From the NCBI GenBank assembly GCA_002338515.1, contig DDIL01000075.1:1-11242 (forward strand): 11,242 bases of DNA, in the 5' to 3' direction. Position numbers and translations under genes: made by a program. The notes under the pieces are model-generated. The model saw nothing but the letters and a program-made list of their open reading frames with translations. It was not told the origin of the DNA and made no database searches. Origin of the DNA: Glaciecola sp. UBA1851. Lineage in GTDB: Bacteria > Pseudomonadota > Gammaproteobacteria > Enterobacterales > Alteromonadaceae. Within the stretch, counting starts at the first letter, position 1, and every line of letters starts with the position of its first letter. Positions 1 through 7,248 of the stretch are shown here, in pieces.

Positions 1-847
1 TCGGCGGATATTTATTTCCCATATTCGTTTGGCTTACCGCTTGAGTACTCATATTTACCCACTTTTTAGGGATAATTTGTTTATCACGCCAGTTTCCGTT
101 TCTTGCGTATAACAACCCCATTCTTGCCAAATCACGAGAGGACATACGAAACTGAGCGGCCGGGTGTTCTGACTCGGCTTTAACGTAATAACCATCAAAG
201 TGGCGGAAGTCTTGCATTTGCAATGGATCAGCAATATGTCTGTCGAAAGCTTGAGTTATATCTTCATCGGTTAACTTGGTATAAATAGTGCCAGCGACAT
301 TAAAGTCCCAATTGTTGTACCACCAATAATTTCCGGGAGCGTGGCTACCTCTTTCTGGTCGGTTTCTCGTCATTTGCCCGCCTTCTGCTGCAGCCGGCAA
401 ATAAACCCCCGAACGCGAGGACAGCACATCCAACAGTGTCGCAGATTGTTCTTTAGCTGTGAGTGCACCATTGTCATTAATGTCCAAGTCAGCCAAATTA
501 GCTTGAAAATTAATGTCAGATGAATGAACGCCATAAAGCACACTTAACATACTTTTGCGGATAGAATGCACAGGGAATCTGCGATTATTTTCACCCCAAT
601 CTACAGCTATAGCCCCATCTTTAATGATTAAAAGCGCCGCAAATGTTCTTTTTTTGTAGTACTTTTCAACTTTAGCTAATCGGCCAGAGATGAAGCCAGC
701 ATCCTCGGCAGTTTGGTATTGCGCCCAATGTTCGCTAGGGTATCTGCTTCCTTTTACTGGATTTGCGAATGAGAAAGTTGTTAACCCTCCACACCCTATG
801 AACAGTATGAAAAAGCATGTTTTCCAGTATATTTTTAGTGTTTTCAA
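1..847 (-). CDS. Serine hydrolase, beta-lactamase/PBP-like family (C-terminus outside window)
   Basis: The visible 282 residues belong to the class C beta-lactamase-like serine hydrolases (Pfam Beta-lactamase family), which act outside the cytoplasm on peptides, esters or beta-lactam-like substrates. The nucleophile motif SxxK is S95-I-R-K98. The second motif YxN is Y177-N-N179, inside the hallmark stretch WWYNNWDFN. The third motif (K/H-x-G) lies beyond the edge. I chose the TTG at 845-847 because GAGG lies 5 nt upstream and because the resulting N-terminus is a good signal peptide: Lys-rich start, hydrophobic residues about 11-25, then F-S-F-A before NPVKG. FIGC at 16-19 is a weak alternative lipobox. 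There is no ATG in frame near this position. The frame stays open 67 codons further upstream, so a longer product from the GTG at 1013-1015 cannot be excluded. The physiological substrate is unknown. Confidence 0.85.
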   Translation of the reverse strand, partial: MKTLKIYWKTCFFILFIGCGGLTTFSFANPVKGSRYPSEHWAQYQTAEDAGFISGRLAKVEKYYKKRTFAALLIIKDGAIAVDWGENNRRFPVHSIRKSMLSVLYGVHSSDINFQANLADLDINDNGALTAKEQSATLLDVLSSRSGVYLPAAAEGGQMTRNRPERGSHAPGNYWWYNNWDFNVAGTIYTKLTDEDITQAFDRHIADPLQMQDFRHFDGYYVKAESEHPAAQFRMSSRDLARMGLLYARNGNWRDKQIIPKKWVNMSTQAVSQTNMGNKYPP

Positions 848-1048
848 AATAGCCTCATTTTTCCAAATAAAAGCTTTGTCGTACCTTACTATCCTTATAA
901 GAGCTTGTTGAAGTCTTTCATTTAACAAAACATCTTCAAAAGAATAGGTAATTAACAAGGTTGCAACGGTAGACAGAATAACAATAATAAACGCAAACAA
1001 AGAAATAATTATCACTAAACGTCGAAATAATGTGCGAGAAAATAGTCG
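848..1048 (-). pseudogene. Start-less, coding-like stretch resembling a membrane sensor N-terminus
   Basis: This is 67 codons without a stop, in frame with the downstream serine hydrolase and bounded upstream by TGA at 1049-1051. The translation has an arginine-rich start (RTLFRRL), a strongly hydrophobic segment (about 20 residues from VIIISLFAF to TLLITY), then an amphipathic acidic/polar stretch with FEDVLLNERLQQAL. That pattern is typical of the N-terminus of histidine kinases or similar membrane sensors. There is no ATG, and the GTG at 1013-1015 has no Shine-Dalgarno sequence. It may be the remnant of a sensor gene whose 3' part was lost. Alternatively it is an N-terminal membrane anchor of the hydrolase itself. 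The family resemblance is judged by eye only. Confidence 0.35.
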
Positions 1049-1207
1049 TCAAGCTGTTGTTTAGATACTGATTAATATCATAAGCAAGCGCTTGTGTAAT
1101 AGAAATGCACACTAACCCGGTTCGTCAACCTCGATTTTTGGATAAGTTGGGCTATCCCGCACTGAAATAAACAAATAAGGTAAAGTTGATAATTAATTTT
1201 TGATGTA

Positions 1208-1221
1208 GAAGGCAAGCCTTC
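1208..1221. terminator. Weak hairpin after the PBP-PilZ gene
   Basis: GAAGG and CCTTC form a perfect 5-bp stem around a 4-nt loop, about 24 nt past the stop codon of the minus-strand receptor gene. No T-run follows in that direction, so factor-independent termination is doubtful. The rest of 1049-1244 shows no gene, RNA or repeat that I can support. Confidence 0.25.
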
Positions 1222-1244
1222 CTCGACCACAAAAGGCCTGCATA

Positions 1245-3746
1245 CTATGCCTCTAGAACCGAACGTAAATACGCATTAATGTTGCCTCTAGACCGGCGAT
1301 TAAGTCCTTGCCAACAAAAACCAAGTAAGGATTTCCCATGTTTGCTTGATTGATGGTTCATTACCTTAGCTTTATCATTTTTAAATTGAATTGCCGCATT
1401 ATTATTAGTACTTGTGATTAATGCATCCTTTGGAACCGCACCTATGTCTTGGTCGAATACTATGCGTATACCTCCTTCACTAACATTAAGAACACGACCT
1501 TTTTCAGTTTTATCATCAAATGTAACATCAACTTCCGTTACAAGGTCGTTAATCCGAGGGGTGGCTCGTTTATCTAAATCTAGTAGCTTCCTTTTAAACA
1601 ATCCGACAAACGGATTTTTCTTATCTTGAACAACATAGTTTGCGGGAAGTAATCCATAACGCACCATAAGGTTTAAGTCATAGCCTAAAAGCAAAACAAT
1701 CCAGCGAATACATGAGGCTATTTTAGCTCTTGGGGTGTTTGACGTGCTCAAATCTTCCACAAATTCGTCTTTCAAATCAGAATACTGAGGATTATCTAAC
1801 TTTTCATTTACTAATTTTTCTAGCTCAACAAGGCAATCAGGGTTATTACTGAAGCAATATTGCAAACAAACATCGACAATAGGTTCTGGGTCTTGCAAAT
1901 CTTGGGGTTGTGCGCCTCTTGGTACTATTCTTCGTTCCTGCAGTTTCGTCCAACTAACTTCATTGAATACTTCTTTCGCTAATACCTTGCGTGTACCTAG
2001 CATTGTTTGATATTTGTCGAGCTCAACTTGCAAATTCTCTTGAAGTATTTTGGTACGCTCTTCATCGCCCGCAAAACCGTAGCTTTCGAGTAGCGTTGAC
2101 ATTAGATAAGGCCGTGAATTGGCATAGGCAATATAATTGATTATCGGGCCAACTTTCTCGAATTGTTGTCTACGAATATTGTCGTAAATCCAAGTCACTA
2201 AGCTTTCATAATAACTCCTAAGTCCAATGGATTTGCCGGTTTCTGTTTCAAATATTGTAGTTTTTAATAACCCTGAATACCCAAACGCGAGCAACAATGC
2301 GCCAAAAACACTATCCAGTTCAAGGATACCCATTTCAGCTATATACACAAAAAGTAAGATAGCAATAGACACATTAAGTCCCACTAAGGAAATAAACGGT
2401 ATTCGCAAAAGGTCACGATTACTTACACTATGGGATTTTTTTAAATCGAATATAGTCAGCAACACGACAATAATGGTAATAAGGCTAATATTAACAATAG
2501 GCGCAATACCATAGCGCCGCTTTTTGATTTCTAGCCAGTTATTAATCGCATTGCGCCAACCAGATTCTACAGAAGGACTTACTAACAACACCTTATTATC
2601 TTGTGTTGTCATCACTTTACTCGCCGCGATATTGTTTAAATCACTAAATTCCATTTCGGTTCGCGAACGCGCTTGTAAGTTTGATATGGAACCAGACATG
2701 GCACCAACTAGGCGTTTGCGAAATTCAATTGGCCAATCTGGCGTTCTTGGTAAATTACCTCGACTTAACATATCATCAGTTATCATTAATACTAGAGAGG
2801 TCGTGTCGTAACTCAAATCTAGTAATTCACCAGACGCTTCACCGGGTTCCAATTCACCGTGATTACCAACAGACAGAAAATACGTTTCATCTAACTGTAA
2901 CCCTCGTGTATCAACCGTTGTAAAAAAATAAGGATTAAACGCGTTCCATTCGGTATGCAGTCTTGTAAATAGTCCTTTTATTTGTGCAATTTCTTGTCGG
3001 CTACCAATAATGCCGATTGCTTCAGGCCTAAGACTATTTATTTGCTTTACCCAAGGCCTCGCATTGTTAACCGAGGTAAATCTAAACGAGTTATATTTGC
3101 TATTTTGTGGCTCACTTAACTCGGCTTTAAAGGCTGTTTCAGAAATTTCACCAAAGGTACCGTCAGTGTATAGCAAAGCAATATTAACGACGCCCTTTGC
3201 AGTGAGAAACTCATGCATGGCCTGTGCTCGATCGATTGCATTGATATTCGTGCGGAAGAACCAATCGTTGGGATCATTACCTAGCTTCACAGTTACCACT
3301 GGCGAGATTATTGGAATATTGTGTTGTTCAAATTTAAGAAAATCGACTAAATCTGCATATAAGCTACTTTCAGACGGGCCTATGATGACGTCCGCGCTGC
3401 CGTCTTTAACTATTTTTGAGACTATCTCAAAGCCTTCGGTATCGTTGTCGTATGAGTAACGCTTAACGTTTATCGGCGTGCGCCATTGATCATTCTGACA
3501 ACTTGCCAATACCCCTTTGAATAAACTTCGACTTTCGATAGCTTGCCCTCGTGTCACCACGGCCAATCGAATCGCATTTTCATCTTCAGACGAGCAAGGC
3601 TGTACTACATTGTCCTGAGCAAAGACCGAATAAGCCATCGACAAATATAGAATCCATGACAAGAAAACACTGACCGATATGCGACCAAAATGTTTTTTGA
3701 TTAAATTAAGACGACTGGCTGCAGATACCATAAGTATGAAAACCAT
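1245..3746 (-). CDS. Transmembrane receptor: type I periplasmic-binding domain fused to PilZ
   Basis: This 833-residue protein probably senses a ligand outside the inner membrane and c-di-GMP inside. Residues 1-43 are a signal sequence (basic KKHFGR, hydrophobic 22-42, V-F-A before Q44). Residues about 58-400 match the ANF/Leu-Ile-Val-binding fold (Peripla_BP_6 style): IRLAVV at the start, VIIGPSESS near 120-128, IPIISPVVT, WFFRTN and a VVNIALLYTDGTFGE strand. Three hydrophobic segments follow (about 412-433, 448-470, 474-496), then a soluble, mostly helical region (500-715) that I do not recognise. The C-terminus (about 726-832) is PilZ: R727-xxx-R731 and N754-x-S756-xx-G759, the two c-di-GMP-binding motifs, are both intact. 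The ATG at 3746 has no clear Shine-Dalgarno sequence, and Met6 is an alternative start. It appears monocistronic. An odd number of membrane segments after an external domain fits a cytoplasmic PilZ domain. Ligand and output partner are unknown. Confidence 0.85.
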   Translation of the reverse strand: MVFILMVSAASRLNLIKKHFGRISVSVFLSWILYLSMAYSVFAQDNVVQPCSSEDENAIRLAVVTRGQAIESRSLFKGVLASCQNDQWRTPINVKRYSYDNDTEGFEIVSKIVKDGSADVIIGPSESSLYADLVDFLKFEQHNIPIISPVVTVKLGNDPNDWFFRTNINAIDRAQAMHEFLTAKGVVNIALLYTDGTFGEISETAFKAELSEPQNSKYNSFRFTSVNNARPWVKQINSLRPEAIGIIGSRQEIAQIKGLFTRLHTEWNAFNPYFFTTVDTRGLQLDETYFLSVGNHGELEPGEASGELLDLSYDTTSLVLMITDDMLSRGNLPRTPDWPIEFRKRLVGAMSGSISNLQARSRTEMEFSDLNNIAASKVMTTQDNKVLLVSPSVESGWRNAINNWLEIKKRRYGIAPIVNISLITIIVVLLTIFDLKKSHSVSNRDLLRIPFISLVGLNVSIAILLFVYIAEMGILELDSVFGALLLAFGYSGLLKTTIFETETGKSIGLRSYYESLVTWIYDNIRRQQFEKVGPIINYIAYANSRPYLMSTLLESYGFAGDEERTKILQENLQVELDKYQTMLGTRKVLAKEVFNEVSWTKLQERRIVPRGAQPQDLQDPEPIVDVCLQYCFSNNPDCLVELEKLVNEKLDNPQYSDLKDEFVEDLSTSNTPRAKIASCIRWIVLLLGYDLNLMVRYGLLPANYVVQDKKNPFVGLFKRKLLDLDKRATPRINDLVTEVDVTFDDKTEKGRVLNVSEGGIRIVFDQDIGAVPKDALITSTNNNAAIQFKNDKAKVMNHQSSKHGKSLLGFCWQGLNRRSRGNINAYLRSVLEA

Positions 3747-3869
3747 GTTGAGTGACTATTAATTATTCAGCATAGTGCAAACAAAATTTAAAGGCTATCG
3801 AAAAAAGTGAACAGTGTTAATTAATTGTTACCGTACGATGTAATTTAACTTGTTTTACCAGCGATAGGG

Positions 3870-3950
3870 GTGAGCATCACAAATTTCAGACCTACCCGTT
3901 TAACAGCGGAGGATTTTGGTAAGTTTCTGCACTATCGTTCTAAAAAATAA
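3870..3950 (+). CDS. Possible 26-residue ORF
   Basis: A GTG start at 3870 (GATAGGG immediately upstream is a possible but tightly spaced ribosome site) opens a short frame ending in TAA. The product begins MSITNFRPTRLTAEDFGKFL and ends in two lysines. The mixed, non-repetitive amino-acid content looks more like a real N-terminus than random AT-rich sequence. It could be a small protein or the remnant start of a lost gene. I recognise no family, and chance is a real alternative. Confidence 0.2.
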   Translation: MSITNFRPTRLTAEDFGKFLHYRSKK

Positions 3951-4025
3951 TTAAACTCTTTGTCACGAGCCCAAAAATACAAACAAAGATGTCACATAGG
4001 CTACTAGTCAAAACCAAACAAAAAA

Positions 4026-4069
4026 TGGCCACCCCTAGTGGACTTGAACCACTATCAAAGACTTAGGAG
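4026..4069 (-). pseudogene. 3' half of a tRNA-Arg(CCT)-like gene
   Basis: Read on the minus strand, the sequence runs from an anticodon loop to CCA with canonical spacing. The loop is CTCCTAA (T33, anticodon CCT, purine 37), then the 3' anticodon strand GTCTT, a 4-nt variable loop, a perfect T-arm (AGTGG, loop TTCAAGT, CCACT), the acceptor strand AGGGGTG, discriminator G and encoded CCA (4026-4028). T6 follows just after. The 5' half is missing: the anticodon 5' strand does not pair beyond two bases, and no D-arm or complementary CACCCCT occurs in the next 100 bases. It is therefore not a functional tRNA. A fragment cut at the anticodon loop is the usual product of tRNA-targeted integrases, whose elements carry a copy of the tRNA 3' end as attachment site. 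Confidence 0.65.
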
Positions 4070-4196
4070 GTAAAGCCCTGCGAAGTGTCGGCATTTGTTA
4101 TAGACTTACAATAAGCGAGTTTAATAGGTATATCAAAGGCTGTAGCCAAGTTGACATGTTTGACAATTAGAAACGTTTTATCCCTATGCTCACGGG

Positions 4197-4245
4197 CACG
4201 GACACGAAAAGTCCGTGACAAAAACGCTTAAAATTAAGCATTTTT
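4197..4245. other. Tandem hairpins, the second terminator-like on both strands
   Basis: The first hairpin is CACGGAC/GTCCGTG (4197-4203 and 4211-4217) around a 7-nt loop. Three bases later A5-C-GCTTAA (4220-4231) faces TTAAGC-A-T5 (4234-4245), an almost perfect inverted repeat that gives a stem followed by T5 on either strand. This looks like the end of a small transcript or a bidirectional terminator, but no annotated gene ends here. It may terminate an unannotated small RNA or be left over from a lost gene. Confidence 0.4.
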
Positions 4246-4532
4246 GACCCCTGCGAAACCCTAAATAGCTTAAGTAAAAATATTTTTGATGTAAATGTTG
4301 GTATTTTAAAAGCATGCATCTGATACTTCATTAGCAAACGACTAAAACGTTGAATGTACTTTTTGCCTGAACATTTGCATTAAATTGGGCTAAGTTGTTT
4401 TTATGCAATCATTAGTTTACGTTGGTACATATTTTACAATTGCAACGAAATTTTATACTGTTAAACCACAACCTTATTTAGGCGTTCTTCTCTCTGAAGA
4501 TTTCAAAAGCCTGTAACTAGCAGAGCACTAAA

Positions 4533-5495
4533 ATGAGTTTTGATTACAAAACACGCATTAACACCGAAATTAAAGAGTCATCTATTGGTCGCTTATTAGA
4601 TAAAATGTCACTAGAAAGCGTATTCTGTACTCATTCTCAATTTTCTATCCCTTGGGGCATTGAAATGCCACTAATGGATAACTGTATGATGTTTCATTTG
4701 GTTATCAATGGTAACGCACACCTTTGTGTAAATAATGAAAAATACGAACTCAATTCAGGTGAGTATGTTCTGCTTCCTCGAGGTGAAGGGCATATTCTGT
4801 CTTGCGGAACATCTAGTTTCCATACAAATTTAGCAGATTTACCAATTGAAATAATTAATGATAGATACGAGCGTCTTAAGTTCGGTGGAGGCGGTAATAA
4901 AACAGAAATGCTTTGTGGTGCAATTGTATTTAAACACCCACTTACATTAAGATTACTTGATATGCTTCCAAGTAGCATTTTAGTAAAACGAGAAAGCGCT
5001 AGATACAGTGAGTTAAAATCAATAATAGAGTTACTCGAATCAGAAACAAGCAATTCAGAAGATGGCAGTGCTGGCGCTATATCGCGCTTGGCTGATTTAC
5101 TTGTTATTACTAGCCTTAGAGAGTATATCGAAAATAATGATACCGAAGAGCTAGGCTGGGTTGGCGCACTAGAAGACTCTCGTATATCAAAAGCAATTGA
5201 ATTGGTGCATCAACAACCAGCAAGGCACTGGAATTTAGAGGATTTAAGTTCTGAAGTGGGTATGTCTAGAACCTCTTTCACCACAGAGTTTAAAAGGCTA
5301 GTAGGCAATTCACCTATGGAGTATTTAACCGAATGGCGAATGTCTTTAGCTTATGGAGACTTGCAAAATACAAAAGCGTCAATATTACAAATAGCCCTTG
5401 ATTATGGATACCAGTCAGAGTCTGCATTTTCTAGAGCATTTAAAAGAATAATTGGTCACTCTCCTAGCACTATCAGAAAGGAAGTATCCTTCTAA
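4533..5495 (+). CDS. AraC-family transcriptional regulator with Cupin_6 sensor domain
   Basis: This 320-residue protein is a cytoplasmic DNA-binding regulator. Residues about 20-200 form a cupin-type sensing domain: NAHLCVNNEKYELNSGEYVLLPRGEGH carries the strand-turn pattern, and KFGGGGNKTEMLCG near 116-129 is typical of the Cupin_6 (AraC_binding) subgroup. Residues 209-316 are the paired helix-turn-helix domain. HTH1 is about 235-255 (LEDLSSEVGMSRTSFTTEFK), with SPMEYLTEWRM after it. HTH2 is about 284-305 (ILQIALDYGYQSESAFSRAF), ending in the GHSPSTIRK signature. The length is normal for the family. The Shine-Dalgarno sequence is weak (AGAG region about 10 nt upstream). Members of this subgroup often sit beside oxidoreductase or peroxidase genes that they control. 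Here the AhpD/NmrA pair follows in the same direction after 204 nt, making it the likely target. The effector is unknown. Confidence 0.9.
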   Translation: MSFDYKTRINTEIKESSIGRLLDKMSLESVFCTHSQFSIPWGIEMPLMDNCMMFHLVINGNAHLCVNNEKYELNSGEYVLLPRGEGHILSCGTSSFHTNLADLPIEIINDRYERLKFGGGGNKTEMLCGAIVFKHPLTLRLLDMLPSSILVKRESARYSELKSIIELLESETSNSEDGSAGAISRLADLLVITSLREYIENNDTEELGWVGALEDSRISKAIELVHQQPARHWNLEDLSSEVGMSRTSFTTEFKRLVGNSPMEYLTEWRMSLAYGDLQNTKASILQIALDYGYQSESAFSRAFKRIIGHSPSTIRKEVSF

Positions 5496-5554
5496 TTACT
5501 GTATTTTATAGCATTTGCTCAGCTACAAAACTGTCAACATAACATACTTTAAAA

Positions 5555-5570
5555 TAGCGTTTTATCGCTA
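5555..5570. terminator. Short hairpin between the AraC gene and the AhpD-like operon
   Basis: TAGCG and CGCTA pair around a 6-nt loop, 60 nt after the AraC-family stop codon. The stem is only 5 bp and is not followed by a good T-run, so it is a weak terminator candidate and could equally be an operator half-site pair. Confidence 0.2.
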
Positions 5571-5699
5571 ATCACCTTATTAATATCTAAACATCCAAAT
5601 TAGAACGTTCAATCAATTATTTTGACCGATAGGTTTATTATGTATTTCTGTTTCTTGGAAGAATAAGCATTATCGAAAATAACTATTGGTTGAACAAAA

Positions 5700-6287
5700 A
5701 TGCCTTTTTTTACCCATTTAAATCAAAACAGTGACATAACAGATATCACTTGGAACAACCGAAGCAGGTTTGCGCCCATTGATAAATTTTCTGAAAACAT
5801 TATGCGTGGTCCTTCTGAGCTTTCAATCGAAACTCGAGAACTAATTGCTGCCTATGTTTCTGCTTTAAACGAGTGCAGCTTTTGTACCGGTGCACATTTA
5901 GCAGTGGCAAATCAATTTAGTGTCTCGAGTAATTTACTCGACGAGCTACTTGAAAATATTGATAACTCATCACTAGACCCAGTATTTAATCCACTATTTC
6001 ATTTTGCATACAAACTCACGACAAACCCGAGTCGTATGGTTCAGGGCGATGTCGATGCGATTTTAGCAGCTAAATGGTCTGCACAAACGGTTGAAGACCT
6101 CATCTGCATTGTCAGTGCCTTTAATTTTTTCAATCGTCTACTCGATGGGCATGGCATTAAAGGAAACGAAAAAGTTTACCAAATGGCAGGCGAGCAACTA
6201 AGCCAAAAGGGATATAAAGTCCCCTTTTTTATCAAATTGATCAAACCACTTATCGACCGTCAAAAGAAGAAATATTTTGATGAATAA
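5700..6287 (+). CDS. AhpD-like / carboxymuconolactone decarboxylase-family protein (peroxidase-related)
   Basis: This 195-residue cytoplasmic protein belongs to the AhpD/CMD fold. The signature is at 58-66: E58-C59-S-F-C62-T-G-A-H66, the CxxC and downstream His arrangement used by AhpD-type enzymes for thiol-dependent peroxide reduction. It is preceded by LSIETRELIAAYVSALN, the usual helix of the family. The remainder is helical (LLDELLENIDN, DVDAILAAKWSAQTVEDLICIVSAFNFFNRL). Length fits the 'uncharacterised peroxidase-related' subgroup. The ATG at 5700 lacks a strong Shine-Dalgarno sequence. It is the first gene of a probable two-gene operon, with the NmrA-like gene starting 27 nt after its stop. 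Function as a peroxidase is inferred from the motif; the reductant and substrate are not known. Confidence 0.85.
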   Translation: MPFFTHLNQNSDITDITWNNRSRFAPIDKFSENIMRGPSELSIETRELIAAYVSALNECSFCTGAHLAVANQFSVSSNLLDELLENIDNSSLDPVFNPLFHFAYKLTTNPSRMVQGDVDAILAAKWSAQTVEDLICIVSAFNFFNRLLDGHGIKGNEKVYQMAGEQLSQKGYKVPFFIKLIKPLIDRQKKKYFDE

Positions 6288-6302
6288 TACCTATAGACTA
6301 AC

Positions 6303-6307
6303 AGGAG
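6303..6307 (+). promoter_or_regulatory. Strong Shine-Dalgarno (AGGAG) of the NmrA-like gene
   Basis: AGGAG lies 7 nt before the ATG at 6315, in the 27-nt gap after the AhpD-like stop codon. It fixes the start and supports separate, efficient translation of the second cistron. Confidence 0.8.
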
Positions 6308-6314
6308 AAATAAA

Positions 6315-7136
6315 ATGAAAGACATTAAAACAATACTTGTGATTGGTGCCAGCGGTAAAACCGGAAGTGCGGTTTATAATCGTTTATTGAAGCACTTACC
6401 AAATGACAAACTAAAAGCCGCAAGTAGAAGTTCAAGTACTCAATTTGATTGGAACGACGCTACCACTTGGGAGCCTGCGTTGCAGGATGTGTCTCATGTT
6501 TATCTGACCTATTACCCTGACTTAGCAATAGAGGCTTCAGCTGCACATATAAGAGCATTTTGTGACTTAGCTAAGTTGATGACCGTCAAACACATTACTT
6601 TACTCTCTGGACGCGGTGAGCCTGCAGCTCAAACTTGCGAAGGTATTTTGATTGATTCTGGTCTTAGCTGGAACATTGTGAGGGCATCTTGGTTTAGTCA
6701 AAATTTCTCTGATGGCTTTTTTAAAGGTTTCATAGACGCAGGTCACATTGCTCTACCTGTTAAAAACGTTAAAGAGCCGTTTATTGATATCGAAGATATT
6801 GCAGACGTAGCAGTAGAAACTCTGCTAAATCCAGAAAAACAGAATAAGCTTTTTGAAGTAACAGGCCCAGAATTACTAAGTTTTAATGATATTGCTACAC
6901 AATTCACAGATATATTGGGTAGGGAAATTAAATTCAGTACAGTTAGTAAGGCTGAATTTAATAACATGATGTTAGCCCAAGATGTGCCCGAGGATGTGTT
7001 GTCACTGCTTAATTTTTTATTCACCGAGGTGCTAGATGGCCGCAATGAATATGTGACTCATGGAGTGGAAGAAGCGCTTGGTCAACCTGCAACGTCTTTT
7101 AAAGAGTACATAGCTAATAACAAAATCCGATTTTAA
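6315..7136 (+). CDS. NmrA-like NAD(P)-binding oxidoreductase (atypical SDR)
   Basis: This 273-residue cytoplasmic protein has a Rossmann fold. The dinucleotide-binding motif is near the N-terminus: I10-G11-A-S-G14-K-T-G17 after a beta strand (TILVI). AASRSSS at 35-41 ends the second strand, where NADP-type enzymes carry a phosphate-contacting Arg. The stretch HITLLSGRGE (93-102), the segment SGLSWNIVRASWFSQNFS (115-132) and PFIDIEDIADVAVETLL (155-171) are typical of the NmrA/quinone-oxidoreductase-like branch. They lack the YxxxK catalytic pair of classical SDRs. Such proteins are either NAD(P)H:quinone reductases or redox-sensing regulators. Co-transcription with the AhpD-like gene fits a role in oxidative or electrophile stress. 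The C-terminus is complete, and a hairpin follows. The precise substrate cannot be read from sequence. Confidence 0.85.
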   Translation: MKDIKTILVIGASGKTGSAVYNRLLKHLPNDKLKAASRSSSTQFDWNDATTWEPALQDVSHVYLTYYPDLAIEASAAHIRAFCDLAKLMTVKHITLLSGRGEPAAQTCEGILIDSGLSWNIVRASWFSQNFSDGFFKGFIDAGHIALPVKNVKEPFIDIEDIADVAVETLLNPEKQNKLFEVTGPELLSFNDIATQFTDILGREIKFSTVSKAEFNNMMLAQDVPEDVLSLLNFLFTEVLDGRNEYVTHGVEEALGQPATSFKEYIANNKIRF

Positions 7137-7152
7137 TAATAGCCATATTGAC

Positions 7153-7188
7153 AGCTATCGCTTAAAATGGATAAAAATAGCGATAGTT
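7153..7188. terminator. Hairpin between convergent NmrA-like and LysR genes
   Basis: AGCTATCGCT (7153-7162) and AGCGATAGTT (7179-7188) form a 10-bp stem with one G-T pair and a 16-nt loop. It lies 17 nt past the NmrA-like stop codon and about 60 nt past the convergent LysR stop codon, so it can serve both transcripts. No long T-run follows, so its efficiency is uncertain. Confidence 0.5.
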
Positions 7189-7248
7189 GTTGAACACTAT
7201 ACAAGACGACCTCACTCTCACTTACTAACTTGTCATCAATCTGTAATA

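Larger units (their letters stand above)
3747..4532. other. Intergenic region of about 790 bp with a tRNA fragment and hairpins
   Basis: No long gene is present on either strand. The region holds a 26-codon ORF with a possible Shine-Dalgarno sequence, a 3' tRNA half followed (minus strand) by a T-run, and a tandem pair of hairpins. The remainder (about 4250-4532) is AT-rich and must contain the promoter of the AraC gene. No -35/-10 pair there is clear enough to name. The composition and the truncated tRNA suggest past insertion and loss of DNA. Confidence 0.6.

Noticed and set aside
341..911. Open frames on the plus strand over the serine hydrolase
   Set aside because: They are antisense to a gene with intact SxxK and YxN motifs, and their products show no domain or ribosome site.
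1414..3459. Several plus-strand frames of 70-150 codons opposite the PBP-PilZ gene
   Set aside because: All lie antisense to a well-supported 833-residue protein and have low-complexity, family-less products.
4026..4110. Functional tRNA gene
   Set aside because: No 5' acceptor strand or D-arm can be found and the anticodon stem fails to pair, so only a 3' fragment is called.
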